64,000 nt of DNA from Exilibacterium tricleocarpae (GTDB lineage: Bacteria; Pseudomonadota; Gammaproteobacteria; Pseudomonadales; Cellvibrionaceae). The notes under the pieces were generated by a model. It had not been told where the DNA came from and ran no database searches. It saw only the letters and a program-made list of their open reading frames with translations. Positions 25,355 through 35,094 of this stretch are shown piece by piece. The stretch covers positions 84,669 through 148,668 of the forward strand of contig NZ_ML660103.1 of assembly GCF_007004655.1 (NCBI RefSeq). The letters are read 5' to 3'. Positions within the stretch are counted from its first letter, which is position 1, and every line of letters starts with the position of its first letter. The translations under genes were made by a program, and so were the position numbers.

Positions 25355-26712
25355 AAATGAAAATTTGGATAGGTGCTCTAGCGTTTTTTGCCACCGCCTG
25401 CCTCGCCCAAGCGGAGCGACAGCCGGCTATTTCATTGCAGGAACTGCTGCAGCAAGTTGAGCGCGGAACGGTTGCGGATAAACGTGAAAACGCCGAGCGG
25501 CTGGAATTTTTTCGACAGGCTCGCGCCGGCCGCCAGCAACAACTTACGCAGGTCAAGCGGGATGTGCAGGCACAAGAGACCCGCAGTGAACAGCTCGAGC
25601 AGACTTTCGAAAACAATGAGCAGGACCTGGCAAACTTACAGCAGCGCCTGGATGAGCGCCTGGGCTCATTGAAAGAGCTGTTTGGCGTATTGCAACAGGT
25701 GGCGAGCGATGCCCAGGCCCAGTTTTCCAATTCCGTTACTGAAATCCAGTACCCCGATCGCTCCGAGTATTTGCTGGCGTTTGCTCAGAAGATGGGACAG
25801 ACGGCGGATTTGCCCTCCATTAAAGAGATTGAGCGGGTCTGGTTTGAACTGCAGCGTGAGATGACCGCTTCCGGCCAGGTAGTAAAAGCAACCATGCCGG
25901 TTGTGAAAAAGAATGGTGAGGAGACTACCGCCGAGGTGATTCGGGTCGGGAATTTTAACTTGATTGCGGATGGAAAGTACTATCAGTTTGTACCCGAGAC
26001 CAGCCGGGTGGTCGAGTATGGACGGCAGCCCCGTGCCCGCTATATGGAGGGCGCCCAAAACATTGCCGATGCCGGCGAGCCTGTGTTTTTCACCATCGAC
26101 CCGCTGCGCGGACAACTGTTGAGCTTGCTGGTACTGGCGCCAAAGTTAACTGAGCGGGTGGCGCAGGGCGGTGCTATTGGCTATGTCATTATCAGTCTCG
26201 GCGTGTTTGGCATTCTGCTTGCCCTTTTTAAACTGGTTGCCCTGTCATTTGTCAATCATAGAATGAATCGACAAAAACAGGACCTGCAGCGTCCGGCGGA
26301 CAACCCGCTCGGGCGGGTGATCAAAGCCTATCAGAACCTGCCCAGCCGCGATCCGGAACTGGTGGAGTTGAAACTGGGGGAGGCCATCCTGCGCGAGGTG
26401 CCGCGGGTCAATCGCGGTATTGCCCTGTTGAAAATCATCGCCGCCGTGGCGCCGCTGATGGGCCTGTTGGGTACTGTGACCGGGATGATTATTACCTTCC
26501 AGGCAATCACCCTGTTCGGGGCGGGTGACCCCAAACTGATGGCCGGCGGTATTTCCCAGGCTCTGGTGACAACGGTGCTGGGGCTTTGCGTCGCCATTCC
26601 CGTGCTGTTGCTGCACACGCTGGTACAATCCCGCGCCCAGCAGATCAGTGAAGTGCTGGAGCAGGAATCCGTCGCGTTGATTGCCACCGATTGCGAACCC
26701 AGTAAAGATTGA
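25351..26712 (+). CDS. TtpC-like MotA/TolQ/ExbB protein with periplasmic extension
   Basis: A 453-residue inner-membrane protein. It has a signal-like start (MKIWIGALAFFATACLAQA), a coiled-coil periplasmic domain rich in Gln and Arg (about 25-110), a helix near residues 270-295, and the MotA/TolQ/ExbB core at the C-terminus (LLKIIAAVAPLMGLLGTVTG, QALVTTVLGLCVAIPVLLLH). In Vibrio, TtpC is required with TonB2 for iron-siderophore uptake. Gene order here matches that type of system. Confidence 0.88.
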   Translation: MKMKIWIGALAFFATACLAQAERQPAISLQELLQQVERGTVADKRENAERLEFFRQARAGRQQQLTQVKRDVQAQETRSEQLEQTFENNEQDLANLQQRLDERLGSLKELFGVLQQVASDAQAQFSNSVTEIQYPDRSEYLLAFAQKMGQTADLPSIKEIERVWFELQREMTASGQVVKATMPVVKKNGEETTAEVIRVGNFNLIADGKYYQFVPETSRVVEYGRQPRARYMEGAQNIADAGEPVFFTIDPLRGQLLSLLVLAPKLTERVAQGGAIGYVIISLGVFGILLALFKLVALSFVNHRMNRQKQDLQRPADNPLGRVIKAYQNLPSRDPELVELKLGEAILREVPRVNRGIALLKIIAAVAPLMGLLGTVTGMIITFQAITLFGAGDPKLMAGGISQALVTTVLGLCVAIPVLLLHTLVQSRAQQISEVLEQESVALIATDCEPSKD

Positions 26713-26732
26713 GTGCTATCGGAATTATTGCC

Positions 26733-27293
26733 ATGACAAGAATCATTGAAGGCTTTTTTCCGTGGGCGGGGACCATGATCGACCTGGGCGGTAATATCCT
26801 GGTGGCCATCGTGGTGATTGCAGCGATAATCTGGTGCTTTATTTTTGAGCGGCTTTACTATCTGTTTTATGTGCATCCTGCCCGCGTGGACGCCGCCCGC
26901 CGGCTCTGGCTCCATGACTGTGAGCGAACCCACTGGCTGACCCAACACTGGCGGCAGTTGCTATGTGCGCGACTCTATCGAAATCTTATGCGCAATATCG
27001 CTCTGGTGAAAGCGTTGATCAAGCTCTGTCCCCTGTTGGGCCTGCTGGGCACGGTCATGGGGATGTTGGAAGTGTTTGATGCCGTGGCGATTACCGGCTC
27101 CAATAATCCGCGCGCTACCGCCTCTGGGGTTTCCAAAGCCACGGTGTCGACGATGGCGGGTATGGTAGTGGCCATCTCGGGGCTGCTGGTGCTGAGCCTG
27201 GTGAGCCGCCGCATCGAGACTGAGAAAGGCAGGTTCAATGATTTGTTTTCGATCAGCATCACAACAGAGAGAAAAGAGGCGACTGCGTCATGA
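26733..27293 (+). CDS. exbB: ExbB-type proton channel subunit
   Basis: A 186-residue, three-helix protein: helix 1 at LGGNILVAIVVIAAIIWCFI, then LIKLCPLLGLLGTVMGMLEV and VSTMAGMVVAISGLLVLSLV. Together with ExbD it converts the proton gradient into TonB motion. I prefer ATG 26733; TTG 26709, overlapping the previous stop, would add eight residues. It ends with an ATGA overlap into exbD. Confidence 0.9.
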   Translation: MTRIIEGFFPWAGTMIDLGGNILVAIVVIAAIIWCFIFERLYYLFYVHPARVDAARRLWLHDCERTHWLTQHWRQLLCARLYRNLMRNIALVKALIKLCPLLGLLGTVMGMLEVFDAVAITGSNNPRATASGVSKATVSTMAGMVVAISGLLVLSLVSRRIETEKGRFNDLFSISITTERKEATAS

Positions 27294-27694
27294 AACGGCT
27301 TATCAATGCGGCTGGCGGTGAACAGGAAGCCAGTGTCGATATCACCCCCATGCTCGATGTCGTATTTATCATGCTGATTTTCTTTATCGTGACGGCCACC
27401 TTTGTCAAAGAATCCGGTATTGAGGTCGACAGGCCCCAGGCTACCACCGCGGTAGTGCAGGAAAAGGCCAATATACTTATCGCCATCGATGCTCAGGACA
27501 AGGTGTGGGTCAATCGCAGGGAGGTCGATTTGCGCGCGGTGCGGCCCAATATCGAACGACTGCATGCGGAAAACCCCAAAGGTACGGTGGTCATCCAGGC
27601 CGACCGGGATTCCCGCAACGAAGTGTTGGTGAAAGTCATGGACGCCTCGCGTCAGGCCGGTGTCTATGCCATAGCCATAGCGGCACAAGACTGA
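27290..27694 (+). CDS. exbD: ExbD-type biopolymer transport protein
   Basis: A 134-residue protein with the ExbD start ASVDITPMLDVVFIMLIFFI, including the membrane aspartate (D in MLDVV) needed for proton use, and a periplasmic domain ending VMDASRQAGVYAIAIAA. It pairs with the ExbB protein encoded just upstream. Confidence 0.94.
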   Translation: MKRLINAAGGEQEASVDITPMLDVVFIMLIFFIVTATFVKESGIEVDRPQATTAVVQEKANILIAIDAQDKVWVNRREVDLRAVRPNIERLHAENPKGTVVIQADRDSRNEVLVKVMDASRQAGVYAIAIAAQD

Positions 27695-27711
27695 ACAGCG
27701 GGGGATGTGCT

Positions 27712-28368
27712 GTGGATACCAGCGTTCTCGACGATAAACACTATGCCTATCGCCTGCCGCTGGTGGCGGCCGCCGGCGCCGCCTGCGCGCTGTTGTTAAC
27801 CTGGTTTATGTATGCGTTGATCCAGTCCTCTCACCCCGAGCTGGATGAGAGCGAGCGGGTGCATCTGCTTGATTTCGTGCGGATAAAGAAAGCCGAGCAG
27901 TCCGAGCGGGTCGACCGCAAGCCGCAGCGACCGCTGCAGGCCCCAAAACCACCGGCGCCGGCGCTGCGACAGGCGCAAAGCAATACCGATACCGGTGCGT
28001 CTTTAACGATTGAGGCGCCTGATGCGAGTCAGCTCACAGCCGGCCTCGGCGGACTTGCGATCGGCGCCGGCGAGGGCGAGTATCTGCCCTTGATAAAGGT
28101 CGCGCCGGTGTATCCGCCCAAGGCGATGGCTAAACGCCTGCAGGGTACCTGCGCGGTCTCTTATACGGTGACCAAAAACGGTTCGGTGCGCGATGTCCGC
28201 GTCCTGGAAGGTGAGTGTGAACACGATGTCTTCGAACGCCCGTCGATCAAGGCTGCTGAAAAATTTAAATACAAGCCGCGTATTGTCAACGGCGAAGCCG
28301 TTGAGGTGCAAGGTGTTCTGAACCGGTTTACCTACGAGCTTATGATAGACGATGAAAGCGTTAAATAG
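27712..28368 (+). CDS. tonB: TonB-family energy transducer
   Basis: A 218-residue protein: one N-terminal helix (about 16-36, VAAAGAACALLLTWFMYALI), a Pro/Lys/Arg spacer (RKPQRPLQAPKPPAPALRQ) and the TonB C-terminal domain (KVAPVYPPKAMAKRLQGTCA, then AAEKFKYKPRIVNGEAV). The spacer is short, as in TonB2 proteins. GTG 27712 follows GGGGGA. The stop overlaps the next gene by 17 nt. Confidence 0.9.
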   Translation: MDTSVLDDKHYAYRLPLVAAAGAACALLLTWFMYALIQSSHPELDESERVHLLDFVRIKKAEQSERVDRKPQRPLQAPKPPAPALRQAQSNTDTGASLTIEAPDASQLTAGLGGLAIGAGEGEYLPLIKVAPVYPPKAMAKRLQGTCAVSYTVTKNGSVRDVRVLEGECEHDVFERPSIKAAEKFKYKPRIVNGEAVEVQGVLNRFTYELMIDDESVK

Positions 28369-29647
28369 GCAGTGCGAGTCGAATCGACTTCGGTCTCTAT
28401 CCCGGTGCCATAAAAAGTGGCTCACACACCTGCTGGCAAGCTTTTTGTTGTTTGCCTGTGCCGCCGACAGCTACGCCGACAGGCCCCAGGTTATGCGCGC
28501 CAGGGTTATAAAACAATTACAGGAAATTCAAACACTGTTTGAGCAGGAACAATACGCTCAGGTATTGGCGGCAACGACCCGGCTAAAGGACACCGACTTA
28601 CCTGAATATGAACTTTGGCAAGTACTGACTATCGAGGCTTATACTCACATTAACCTAGCGGCCAACACAGCGGCGATAGCGATATTAAGACAAATACTCA
28701 CTTATGACGGCCTGCCACAGGAGCTACGCCAGAATACGTTGAATACCCTCGTTCAGCTTTACATGATGGAAGAACAACATTCACTGGCACTGGCGACAGC
28801 CGATGAGCTGATTGCCGTCGCCCTGGCTCCGGAGCCCGGCCATGCGATATTCAAAGGGCAGGCGCTTTATTATCTCGAGCGTCACGAACAGGCGCTGGCG
28901 GAGATTGACCGGGCGCTGACATTGGCCCGGGACAAAAGCCTGCCGCTGCTCGAACCCTGGTTGCTGTTGAAAAACGCCGCCCTGTTTGAGCTGGACAGAG
29001 TGGCAGATATGATTGAAGTGATGCGGCTGCTGTTGACGCTCTATCCCAAAGACCGCTATATCACCAACCTCTCTGCCCTTTATTCCCAACTCGACATGCC
29101 GGAGAAACAATTAACCCTGCTGGAGCCCCTTTACGAGCAGGGCGGTTTGAGCCAGGCCTACCACCTCATCAGCCTTGCCAGTTTGTATATGGCATTGGGT
29201 ACACCTTACAAAGCCGGCAAGGTGTTGCAGCAGTCGCTGGAGGAGGGGCGCATTGAAGCGGACTTTGACAACCTGGACCTGTTGGGTAAAGCCTGGCAAT
29301 TGGCCGATGAGCGCGCGCGCGCCATCGATGCCTACAATGCCGCCGCTGAGTTGAGTGAGGGCGGCGATATTCTGGTGCGCATCGCTCACTTGCATATCGC
29401 CGCCGGCGACTGGCGGCGGGCCGAGGCCAGCCTCGACCGCGCCTTTGCAAAAGGTGATCTCAGCGAGCCCGGTAACGCGCATATTCTTCGCGGCATGGCG
29501 CGGTTTAGCCAAAAGAAACTGCCGGCCGCACGTCGCGCGTTTATTCAGGCTGCGAAGTTCAGCGAGGCACAGCTCCACGCTGAACAATGGCTCGGTTACG
29601 TCGATGCCGAAATCAAAAGCCGCCGGAGCCTGCCGGCGGTTCTGTAG
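28352..29647 (+). CDS. TPR-repeat periplasmic protein of the TonB2-type cluster
   Basis: A 431-residue protein with a signal peptide after a long basic start (WLTHLLASFLLFACAADSYA) and tetratricopeptide repeats across the rest (for example ALYYLERHEQALAEIDRALT and AYHLISLASLYMALGTPYKA). TPR proteins close the TtpC-TonB2 operons of Vibrio and relatives. The first codon lies inside the tonB coding end, so translation is probably coupled. Confidence 0.85.
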   Translation: MKALNRQCESNRLRSLSRCHKKWLTHLLASFLLFACAADSYADRPQVMRARVIKQLQEIQTLFEQEQYAQVLAATTRLKDTDLPEYELWQVLTIEAYTHINLAANTAAIAILRQILTYDGLPQELRQNTLNTLVQLYMMEEQHSLALATADELIAVALAPEPGHAIFKGQALYYLERHEQALAEIDRALTLARDKSLPLLEPWLLLKNAALFELDRVADMIEVMRLLLTLYPKDRYITNLSALYSQLDMPEKQLTLLEPLYEQGGLSQAYHLISLASLYMALGTPYKAGKVLQQSLEEGRIEADFDNLDLLGKAWQLADERARAIDAYNAAAELSEGGDILVRIAHLHIAAGDWRRAEASLDRAFAKGDLSEPGNAHILRGMARFSQKKLPAARRAFIQAAKFSEAQLHAEQWLGYVDAEIKSRRSLPAVL

Positions 29648-30097
29648 ATGGTCCGGTCCGCCGTGGCGGCACGTAAATCAACATGTTGCTGGTTTCAGTT
29701 TGGGTGACAGAGGCTTTTGCACACGCCCGGGAGCGGGCCGCCTGTGGTGATCAGCGACACTGGGGGAGGGCGGTGCAGGCCGCGGGTGGCCCAGCTAGCC
29801 CCCGGGGCTGTGCTGCCAACGCTCCGGCAGCCTGCGCGTAACGGCGAAAACCGGCGCAGATGCAGATGAGCTTTACCGCACAGACCGCCCTCCCGCCATT
29901 TGCACCGCAACCCCGAAAGTGGTTATGCTCTGTTCCCCTCCGGCGGCGCCCGGCGGTACGGGAACGATAACGATATGGCAACACAGAGACAGCACAAAAA
30001 GACCACAACCCGGCCCAACAACACACCACAACAGGGCCACAGCCAGAGCACAACAAGACCACCACAGACCGTCACCAGCACAGGGGGAAACTAAACC
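29648..30097. other. Gap with a T-free leader before the DUF502 gene
   Basis: About 450 nt. It contains a candidate promoter at 29900-29929 and a 95-nt T-free run at 29977-30071. A 39-codon frame from ATG 29975 to TAA 30094 would encode a Thr/Gln/Arg-rich peptide; its ribosome site is poor and I do not call it. Confidence 0.5.
29900..29929 (+). promoter_or_regulatory. Candidate sigma-70 promoter of the DUF502 gene
   Basis: TTGCAC at 29900 and TATGCT at 29924 are separated by 18 nt. A start near 29936 would give a leader of about 160 nt that includes the T-free tract. Confidence 0.4.
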
Positions 30098-30715
30098 ATG
30101 GTGAGATTTATCAGTAAACATATTCTTACCGGATTAGTGACCATCCTGCCGGTGGTGTTGACGCTGTATCTGCTTTATTGGTTGGCGATTTCGGTGGAGA
30201 GTGCGCTCGGCGGTGTGATTCGCTGGGTAATCCCCGAGAGCTTTTACTGGCCCGGCATGGGGCTGGTGGCCGGGCTGGGTGTGATTTTTATGGTAGGGCT
30301 GCTGATGCACGCCTACGTGGTGCAGCGCCTGTTTGCCATGGGCGAGCAACTGCTCTACCACGTTCCGATCATTAAAACCGTGTACGGGGGCATTCGGGAA
30401 TTCTTCGATTACTTTTCCCCGAACCGCAAGCGGGATTTTCAGCAAGTGGTGTCGGTAACCTTCGGCGATACCGGTATGCGGGCAATCGGCTTTGTCACCC
30501 AGGCCATGCCGGAACATCTGCCGGGTGATTTCGGCACAGACGGCGACGACAGTGTGCTGGTCTACCTGCCCATGAGTTATATGATCGGCGGCTATGCGGT
30601 GCTGGTGCCGCGCAATGCCGTGCGGCCGCTCAATATCAGTATGGAAGAAGCCATGCGTTTTATCCTTTCCGCCGGCATTGCCGGGACCAATGGGACGTCC
30701 GCCCGCAGAAACTGA
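30098..30715 (+). CDS. DUF502 family membrane protein
   Basis: A 205-residue protein with two membrane helices (about 9-33, TGLVTILPVVLTLYLLYWLA, and 49-72) and the conserved DUF502 body (HVPIIKTVYGGIREFFDYF, VLVYLPMSYMIGGYAVLVPR). The biochemical role is not established. The ATG lies at the end of the T-free leader, with AGGGGG about 10 nt ahead. Confidence 0.88.
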   Translation: MVRFISKHILTGLVTILPVVLTLYLLYWLAISVESALGGVIRWVIPESFYWPGMGLVAGLGVIFMVGLLMHAYVVQRLFAMGEQLLYHVPIIKTVYGGIREFFDYFSPNRKRDFQQVVSVTFGDTGMRAIGFVTQAMPEHLPGDFGTDGDDSVLVYLPMSYMIGGYAVLVPRNAVRPLNISMEEAMRFILSAGIAGTNGTSARRN

Positions 30716-30763
30716 TCCGGGTCAATATAGGCAGCGGTAACGGGTGTAGCCTTGAGTAATCCA

Positions 30764-32700
30764 ATGCTCAAAAAAGGTAAGCCGCTATCGCTGCCGAAGC
30801 GCCGAAAATAAACTGGATATATCTGCTCCTGCCGTTGCTTTTTATGGCGCTGTGGGGCGCCTATGTGCTGCGCCTGGGACCGGTCGATCCGGTGCGGTCG
30901 ATATCCTTTACCGAGTTCAGGGGACTGCTGGCGCAGGATGCGGTGCAGGAAATCACCCTGCGCGGCAACCGGGTCGAGGGCAGGCTGGTACAGGCGCGTG
31001 TCCTCGGTGATAACGGCCCGGCAGTCACTCGCTTCAGCACGGCATTGCCCGCATTTATCGGGGCGGAGTTTCTCGTCCAGATCGATCGCGAGGACCTGGA
31101 GGTGTTCGTCGAACCCGACACCGGTAACAGTGGTGCCACGGTTATCCTGGGGGCCCTGTTGCCCTGGATCGTGCTGTTTGCCATTTACTATTTTGTCTGG
31201 CGCCGCCTCGCGCAAAACGGTACCGGCGGTATCGGCAGCAGTGGCGGTGGCCGCGATATTTCCAGGTTTCTAAATCCCAACGCCGACGTGGAGATCAAAA
31301 CCCCGGACACCACCTTTGCCGATGTCGCGGGGCAAGACAACGCCAAGCGCGAAGTGGCGGAACTGCTGGACTATATTCGCGACCCCGAGCGCTACCGCCG
31401 GCTCGGCGCCCAGGTGCCCCACGGCGTGTTGTTGATGGGCGCGCCGGGCACCGGCAAAACCCTGCTGGCCAGAGCTTTGGCGGGCGAGGCCGGCGTACCT
31501 TTCTGCGCCCTGTCCGCCTCCGAGTTTATCGAGATGTTTGTCGGTGTCGGCGCCTCGCGGGTGCGGCAGTTGTTCAAGCAGGCGAAAGAAAAAGCCCCCA
31601 GCATCGTCTTTATCGACGAGTTGGATGCGGTGGGCCGGGTGCGCGGCGCCGGCCTCGGCGGCGGCCACGACGAACGCGAACAGACGCTGAACCAGATACT
31701 GGCGGAGATGGACGGCTTTTCCGGTCACGAGCAGGTGATTGTGCTGGCCGCCACCAATCGCCCGGATGTGCTGGACCCGGCGCTGTTGCGACCCGGGCGT
31801 TTCGACCGGCACGTTACGCTCGATCTGCCCGACCGCCAGGCCCGGGCGGCGATACTGGGGATTCATATCAAGGGCAAACCGGTGGCGGCGGATGTCGACC
31901 TGGCGCATTTAGCGGCACAAACACCGGGGTTTTCGGGGGCCGACCTGAAAAATCTGGTCAATGAGGCGGCGATGCTGGTGGCGCGGGAGCAGCGCGACCA
32001 GATCACCCGGCGCGACTTCGAGCGCATGCGCGACAAAGTGATTCTCGGCACCGAGCGCCACCTGATTATTCTGGCCGACGAACACCGCCGGCTCGCCACC
32101 CACGAGGCCGGTCATACCCTGGTGGCGTATTTTCTCCCCGACGCCGATCCGATTTTCAAAGTTTCCATTATTCCCCGCGGTCGCTCTCTGGGGGCCACCC
32201 AGCAACTGCCGGCGGAAGACCGGCACAACTATGCCGAGGAGTACCTGCGCGACCGTATCGCAATTCTGCTGGCGGGCCGCGCGGCGGAAAAACTGCTGTT
32301 GGGCAGCGTCAGCTCCGGCGCTGACGACGACATTCACCAGGCGACGGTGCTGGCCCGCTCCATGGTGGCGCGCTGGGGCATGTCGGAGACCGTCGGCCCC
32401 ATGGATTTGCGCGAATCCAGCGAGCACCCGTTTCTCGGCAAGGAGATGGCGCAGGTGCGCGTGCACAGCGAGGCGTCGTCGCAAATGGTGGACGAGGCGG
32501 TGCGCGAACTGCTCAGTCGGGCGGAGACCCGCGCGCGGGAGACCCTGACGGCCAATGTGGAAAAGTTAAAGCGGCTGGTAAAAAAACTGGAACAGTGCGA
32601 AACGCTGCAACGAGACGACATCATCGCCTGTCTCGGCAAGCGGCCTGGCGTCAACACCAAAGTCAGTCCCTTGCGGCCCAAAGACAACGAGGCGGACTGA
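30764..32700 (+). CDS. ftsH: FtsH-like ATP-dependent zinc protease, N-terminus apparently frameshifted
   Basis: The main frame (30835-32700, 621 residues counted from TTG 30835) has an N-terminal and a second membrane helix (about 105-122), Walker A GAPGTGKT at 202-209, [14 protein letters not shown], the arginine-finger region [18 protein letters not shown] and the zinc motif HEAGH at 423-427. FtsH proteins degrade membrane and regulatory proteins. The frame is open back to 30781 with no normal start except TTG or CTG inside the first helix. ATG 30764 in the +1 frame starts [15 protein letters not shown] and then stops at TAA 30809. A -1 shift at CGAAAAT joins it to [16 protein letters not shown], giving a classic basic-then-hydrophobic start. 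This is either a sequence error, a mutation or recoding. Confidence 0.85.
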
Positions 32701-32793
32701 TCGCCTGCGCCGCTTTTCAGGAAAGCGCGCCCGGTCGAACAGGCCCGCTATTTGAAGTCAGTTAGGTCATTCACTGAAAAGGGGATTCAACCG

Positions 32794-33354
32794 ATGAAGA
32801 TATTGATTTGCTGCCTGACCATGCTTGTGATGCTGTCCGGCTGCGCTTCCCAAGTGCGCACAGAGTACGATGCCGCCACTGATTTCGGCCCTTACAAGCG
32901 CTTTACCTGGGTAGCGCCGGAGGTGCGGGAGATAGATGACCCGATTCTTGACAGCGAGTTGCTAACCGATCGGGTGCGCGCAGCCGTCACTGCCGTATTG
33001 ACCGAGCGCGGCTTTGCCGAAGTGGCGGCGGGCGCCGAGCCGGGGGCGGACTTTTTTATCACCTACCACACGGCCAGTAAGGAGAAACTCAGGTCCTCGC
33101 CGTTCAGTGTCGGGATCGGTTACGGTCACTACTACGGGCGCTGGGGGCATTCGGTGCTGTTTGACGGACCGGACATCCGCTCCTATGAAGAGGGCGTGTT
33201 GATTCTCGATGTGATCAACTGCAGCCAGAACAAACTGGTGTGGCGCGGTTGGGACACCTCTTTGGTTAACCAGCGCAACTATTCCGTTACCGCAGTGAGG
33301 GAGGCGGTGGAACAAATCCTGGCAGAATTTCCGCCGGGTCGGGTCAACAGGTGA
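32794..33354 (+). CDS. Lipoprotein, DUF4136-like
   Basis: A 186-residue protein with a lipoprotein signal (ILICCLTMLVMLSGC, lipobox LSGC) and a DUF4136-type body (YDAATDFGPYKRFTWV, then GADFFITYHTASKEK and VWRGWDTSLV). It would be anchored in the outer or inner membrane. ATG 32794 follows AAAAGGGG; an in-frame start at 32752 is less likely. Function unknown. Confidence 0.82.
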   Translation: MKILICCLTMLVMLSGCASQVRTEYDAATDFGPYKRFTWVAPEVREIDDPILDSELLTDRVRAAVTAVLTERGFAEVAAGAEPGADFFITYHTASKEKLRSSPFSVGIGYGHYYGRWGHSVLFDGPDIRSYEEGVLILDVINCSQNKLVWRGWDTSLVNQRNYSVTAVREAVEQILAEFPPGRVNR

Positions 33355-33431
33355 CCCAGGTCAATATGGATGCGCCCGACATGCTTATCATAGGCACCTG
33401 TCGCAGTTGAGATCAGTTTTGCAGGAGACAG

Positions 33432-33767
33432 ATGGTGGAACACCGCAACGGTTTCAGATTACCCCTCAGGTTTACAGCGCAACTGTGGTGTGGCGGCCGG
33501 CAATACGGTAGCTACACAACGCGGGACATCAGCCATGGTGGCCTTTTCATCGAGGATTGCCAGGCGCACCTGAGCAGCGGCGATTTTGTCTCCATTAAAC
33601 TGACAACCGGCAAACTGAAAACCGGCCCGGCAACCCAGCAGGCCGACATGTTTATTATGCGCGCGCTGGTGGTGCATGTCTGCGACAGCGGCGCCGGCCT
33701 GATGTGGGCCGATAGCAACGAATCCTTCTACCGGGTACTCGACAATCTGGCTGACCTGGCCGCCTGA
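33432..33767 (+). CDS. PilZ-domain protein
   Basis: A 111-residue single-domain protein. The c-di-GMP-binding parts are visible: an RxxxR motif (HRNGFRLPL) and the D-x-S-x-x-G motif in TRDISHGGLFIED. It probably acts as a cytosolic c-di-GMP receptor. It lies 26 nt ahead of glgC, so second-messenger control of storage genes or simple co-transcription are both possible. Confidence 0.85.
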   Translation: MVEHRNGFRLPLRFTAQLWCGGRQYGSYTTRDISHGGLFIEDCQAHLSSGDFVSIKLTTGKLKTGPATQQADMFIMRALVVHVCDSGAGLMWADSNESFYRVLDNLADLAA

Positions 33768-33793
33768 TCCCGCCCACTGACGGATTTCTGTAC

Positions 33794-35059
33794 ATGCCGG
33801 CTTATACGCCACGCTTTGTCAGCAAGCTTACTCGCGATACCCTGGCGTTGATTCTCGCCGGCGGGCGCGGGTCGCGGCTGCAGGAATTGACGCTTTGGCG
33901 AGCCAAGCCCGCGGTGCCGTTTGGCGGCAAATATCGCATTATCGATTTCCCCCTGTCCAATTGTGTCAACTCCGATATTCGCCAGGTCGCTGTCCTCACT
34001 CAATACAAAGCCCACTCGCTGATCCGCCATATCCAAAAGGGCTGGGGTTTTTTGCGCGGCGAGTTTTCCGAATTTGTGGAATTGCTGCCGGCCCAGCAGC
34101 GCATCGAAAGCTCCTGGTATCTCGGCACCGCCAACGCTGTCTATCAGAACCTGGACATCCTGCGCAGTCACGATCCGGAACTGGTGCTGGTGCTGGCGGG
34201 AGACCACGTCTACAAAATGGACTATGGCCCCATGCTCGCCTTTCATGTCGAACACGGCGCCGACCTGACAGTGGGCTGTATCGAGGTGCCGGTGGCGGAG
34301 GCCGGCGCGTTCGGCGTGATGTCCGTCGCCCCCGACCGGCGCGTGATCAGCTTCAGCGAGAAGCCGGCACAGCCCCAGGGACTGCCGGAAAACCCCGGCA
34401 TGGCGCTGGCCTCCATGGGTATCTATGTATTCAGCAAAGCGTTTTTAATTGAGCAGTTGATTCGCGATGCCGACAATCCCGACTCCAGTCACGACTTCGG
34501 CGGCGATATCATACCCTCGGTGATCGGCCCGCACCGGGTGTTCGCCTATCCGTTTCTGGACGCCGGCAACGGCAAACAGGCCTATTGGCGCGATGTGGGA
34601 ACAGTGGATTCCTACTGGCGCGCGAATATGGAATTGATCGGCGTGACGCCGGAGTTGAATCTGTACGACAAAGACTGGCCCATCTGGACTTACCAGGAAC
34701 AGGTGCCGCCGGCGAAGTTTATCTTCAACGACAGCGACCGCCGCGGCGTCTCGGTGGACTCCATGATCGCCGGCGGTTGTATTATTTCCGGCGCCCGTAT
34801 CGACCATTCGCTGCTGTTCAGCAATGTCCGGGTCGAGGCCCACACCCGGCTCGACAACGCGGTGGTGTTGCCGGATGTCAGTATCGGTCCCAATTGCCAT
34901 ATCAGTCGGGCTGTGATCGATAAGGGCGCGCGTGTGCCGCCCGGCACCGTGATTGGCGCCGACCCCGAGGCCGATGCCAGGCGCTTTCGCCGCACCGCCG
35001 CCGGTGTGGTGCTGGTGACATCGGATATGCTGGGCCAGACCCTACACTACGCCCGTTAG
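33794..35059 (+). CDS. glgC: Glucose-1-phosphate adenylyltransferase (ADP-glucose synthase)
   Basis: A 421-residue enzyme making ADP-glucose from glucose-1-phosphate and ATP, the committed step of bacterial glycogen synthesis. The nucleotide site is [15 protein letters not shown] at about 17-31, followed by [20 protein letters not shown], the catalytic region [12 protein letters not shown] and a left-handed beta-helix at the end ([20 protein letters not shown]). The length is normal for GlgC. Glycogen synthase and branching enzyme genes are not in this window. Confidence 0.95.
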   Translation: MPAYTPRFVSKLTRDTLALILAGGRGSRLQELTLWRAKPAVPFGGKYRIIDFPLSNCVNSDIRQVAVLTQYKAHSLIRHIQKGWGFLRGEFSEFVELLPAQQRIESSWYLGTANAVYQNLDILRSHDPELVLVLAGDHVYKMDYGPMLAFHVEHGADLTVGCIEVPVAEAGAFGVMSVAPDRRVISFSEKPAQPQGLPENPGMALASMGIYVFSKAFLIEQLIRDADNPDSSHDFGGDIIPSVIGPHRVFAYPFLDAGNGKQAYWRDVGTVDSYWRANMELIGVTPELNLYDKDWPIWTYQEQVPPAKFIFNDSDRRGVSVDSMIAGGCIISGARIDHSLLFSNVRVEAHTRLDNAVVLPDVSIGPNCHISRAVIDKGARVPPGTVIGADPEADARRFRRTAAGVVLVTSDMLGQTLHYAR

Positions 35060-35094
35060 CACAGCGGGCGCCGAAAAACGCAATGAGGTGAAAT

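Noticed and set aside
29975..30094. Small Thr/Gln/Arg-rich peptide gene in the T-free leader
   Set aside because: The low-complexity protein follows simply from T-free DNA, and the nearest GGGA is too far from the ATG. Kept as an alternative in the findings, not as a gene.
32701..32793. Terminator after the FtsH-like gene (CGCTTT/AAAGCG)
   Set aside because: The stem is only 6 bp with no T-run.
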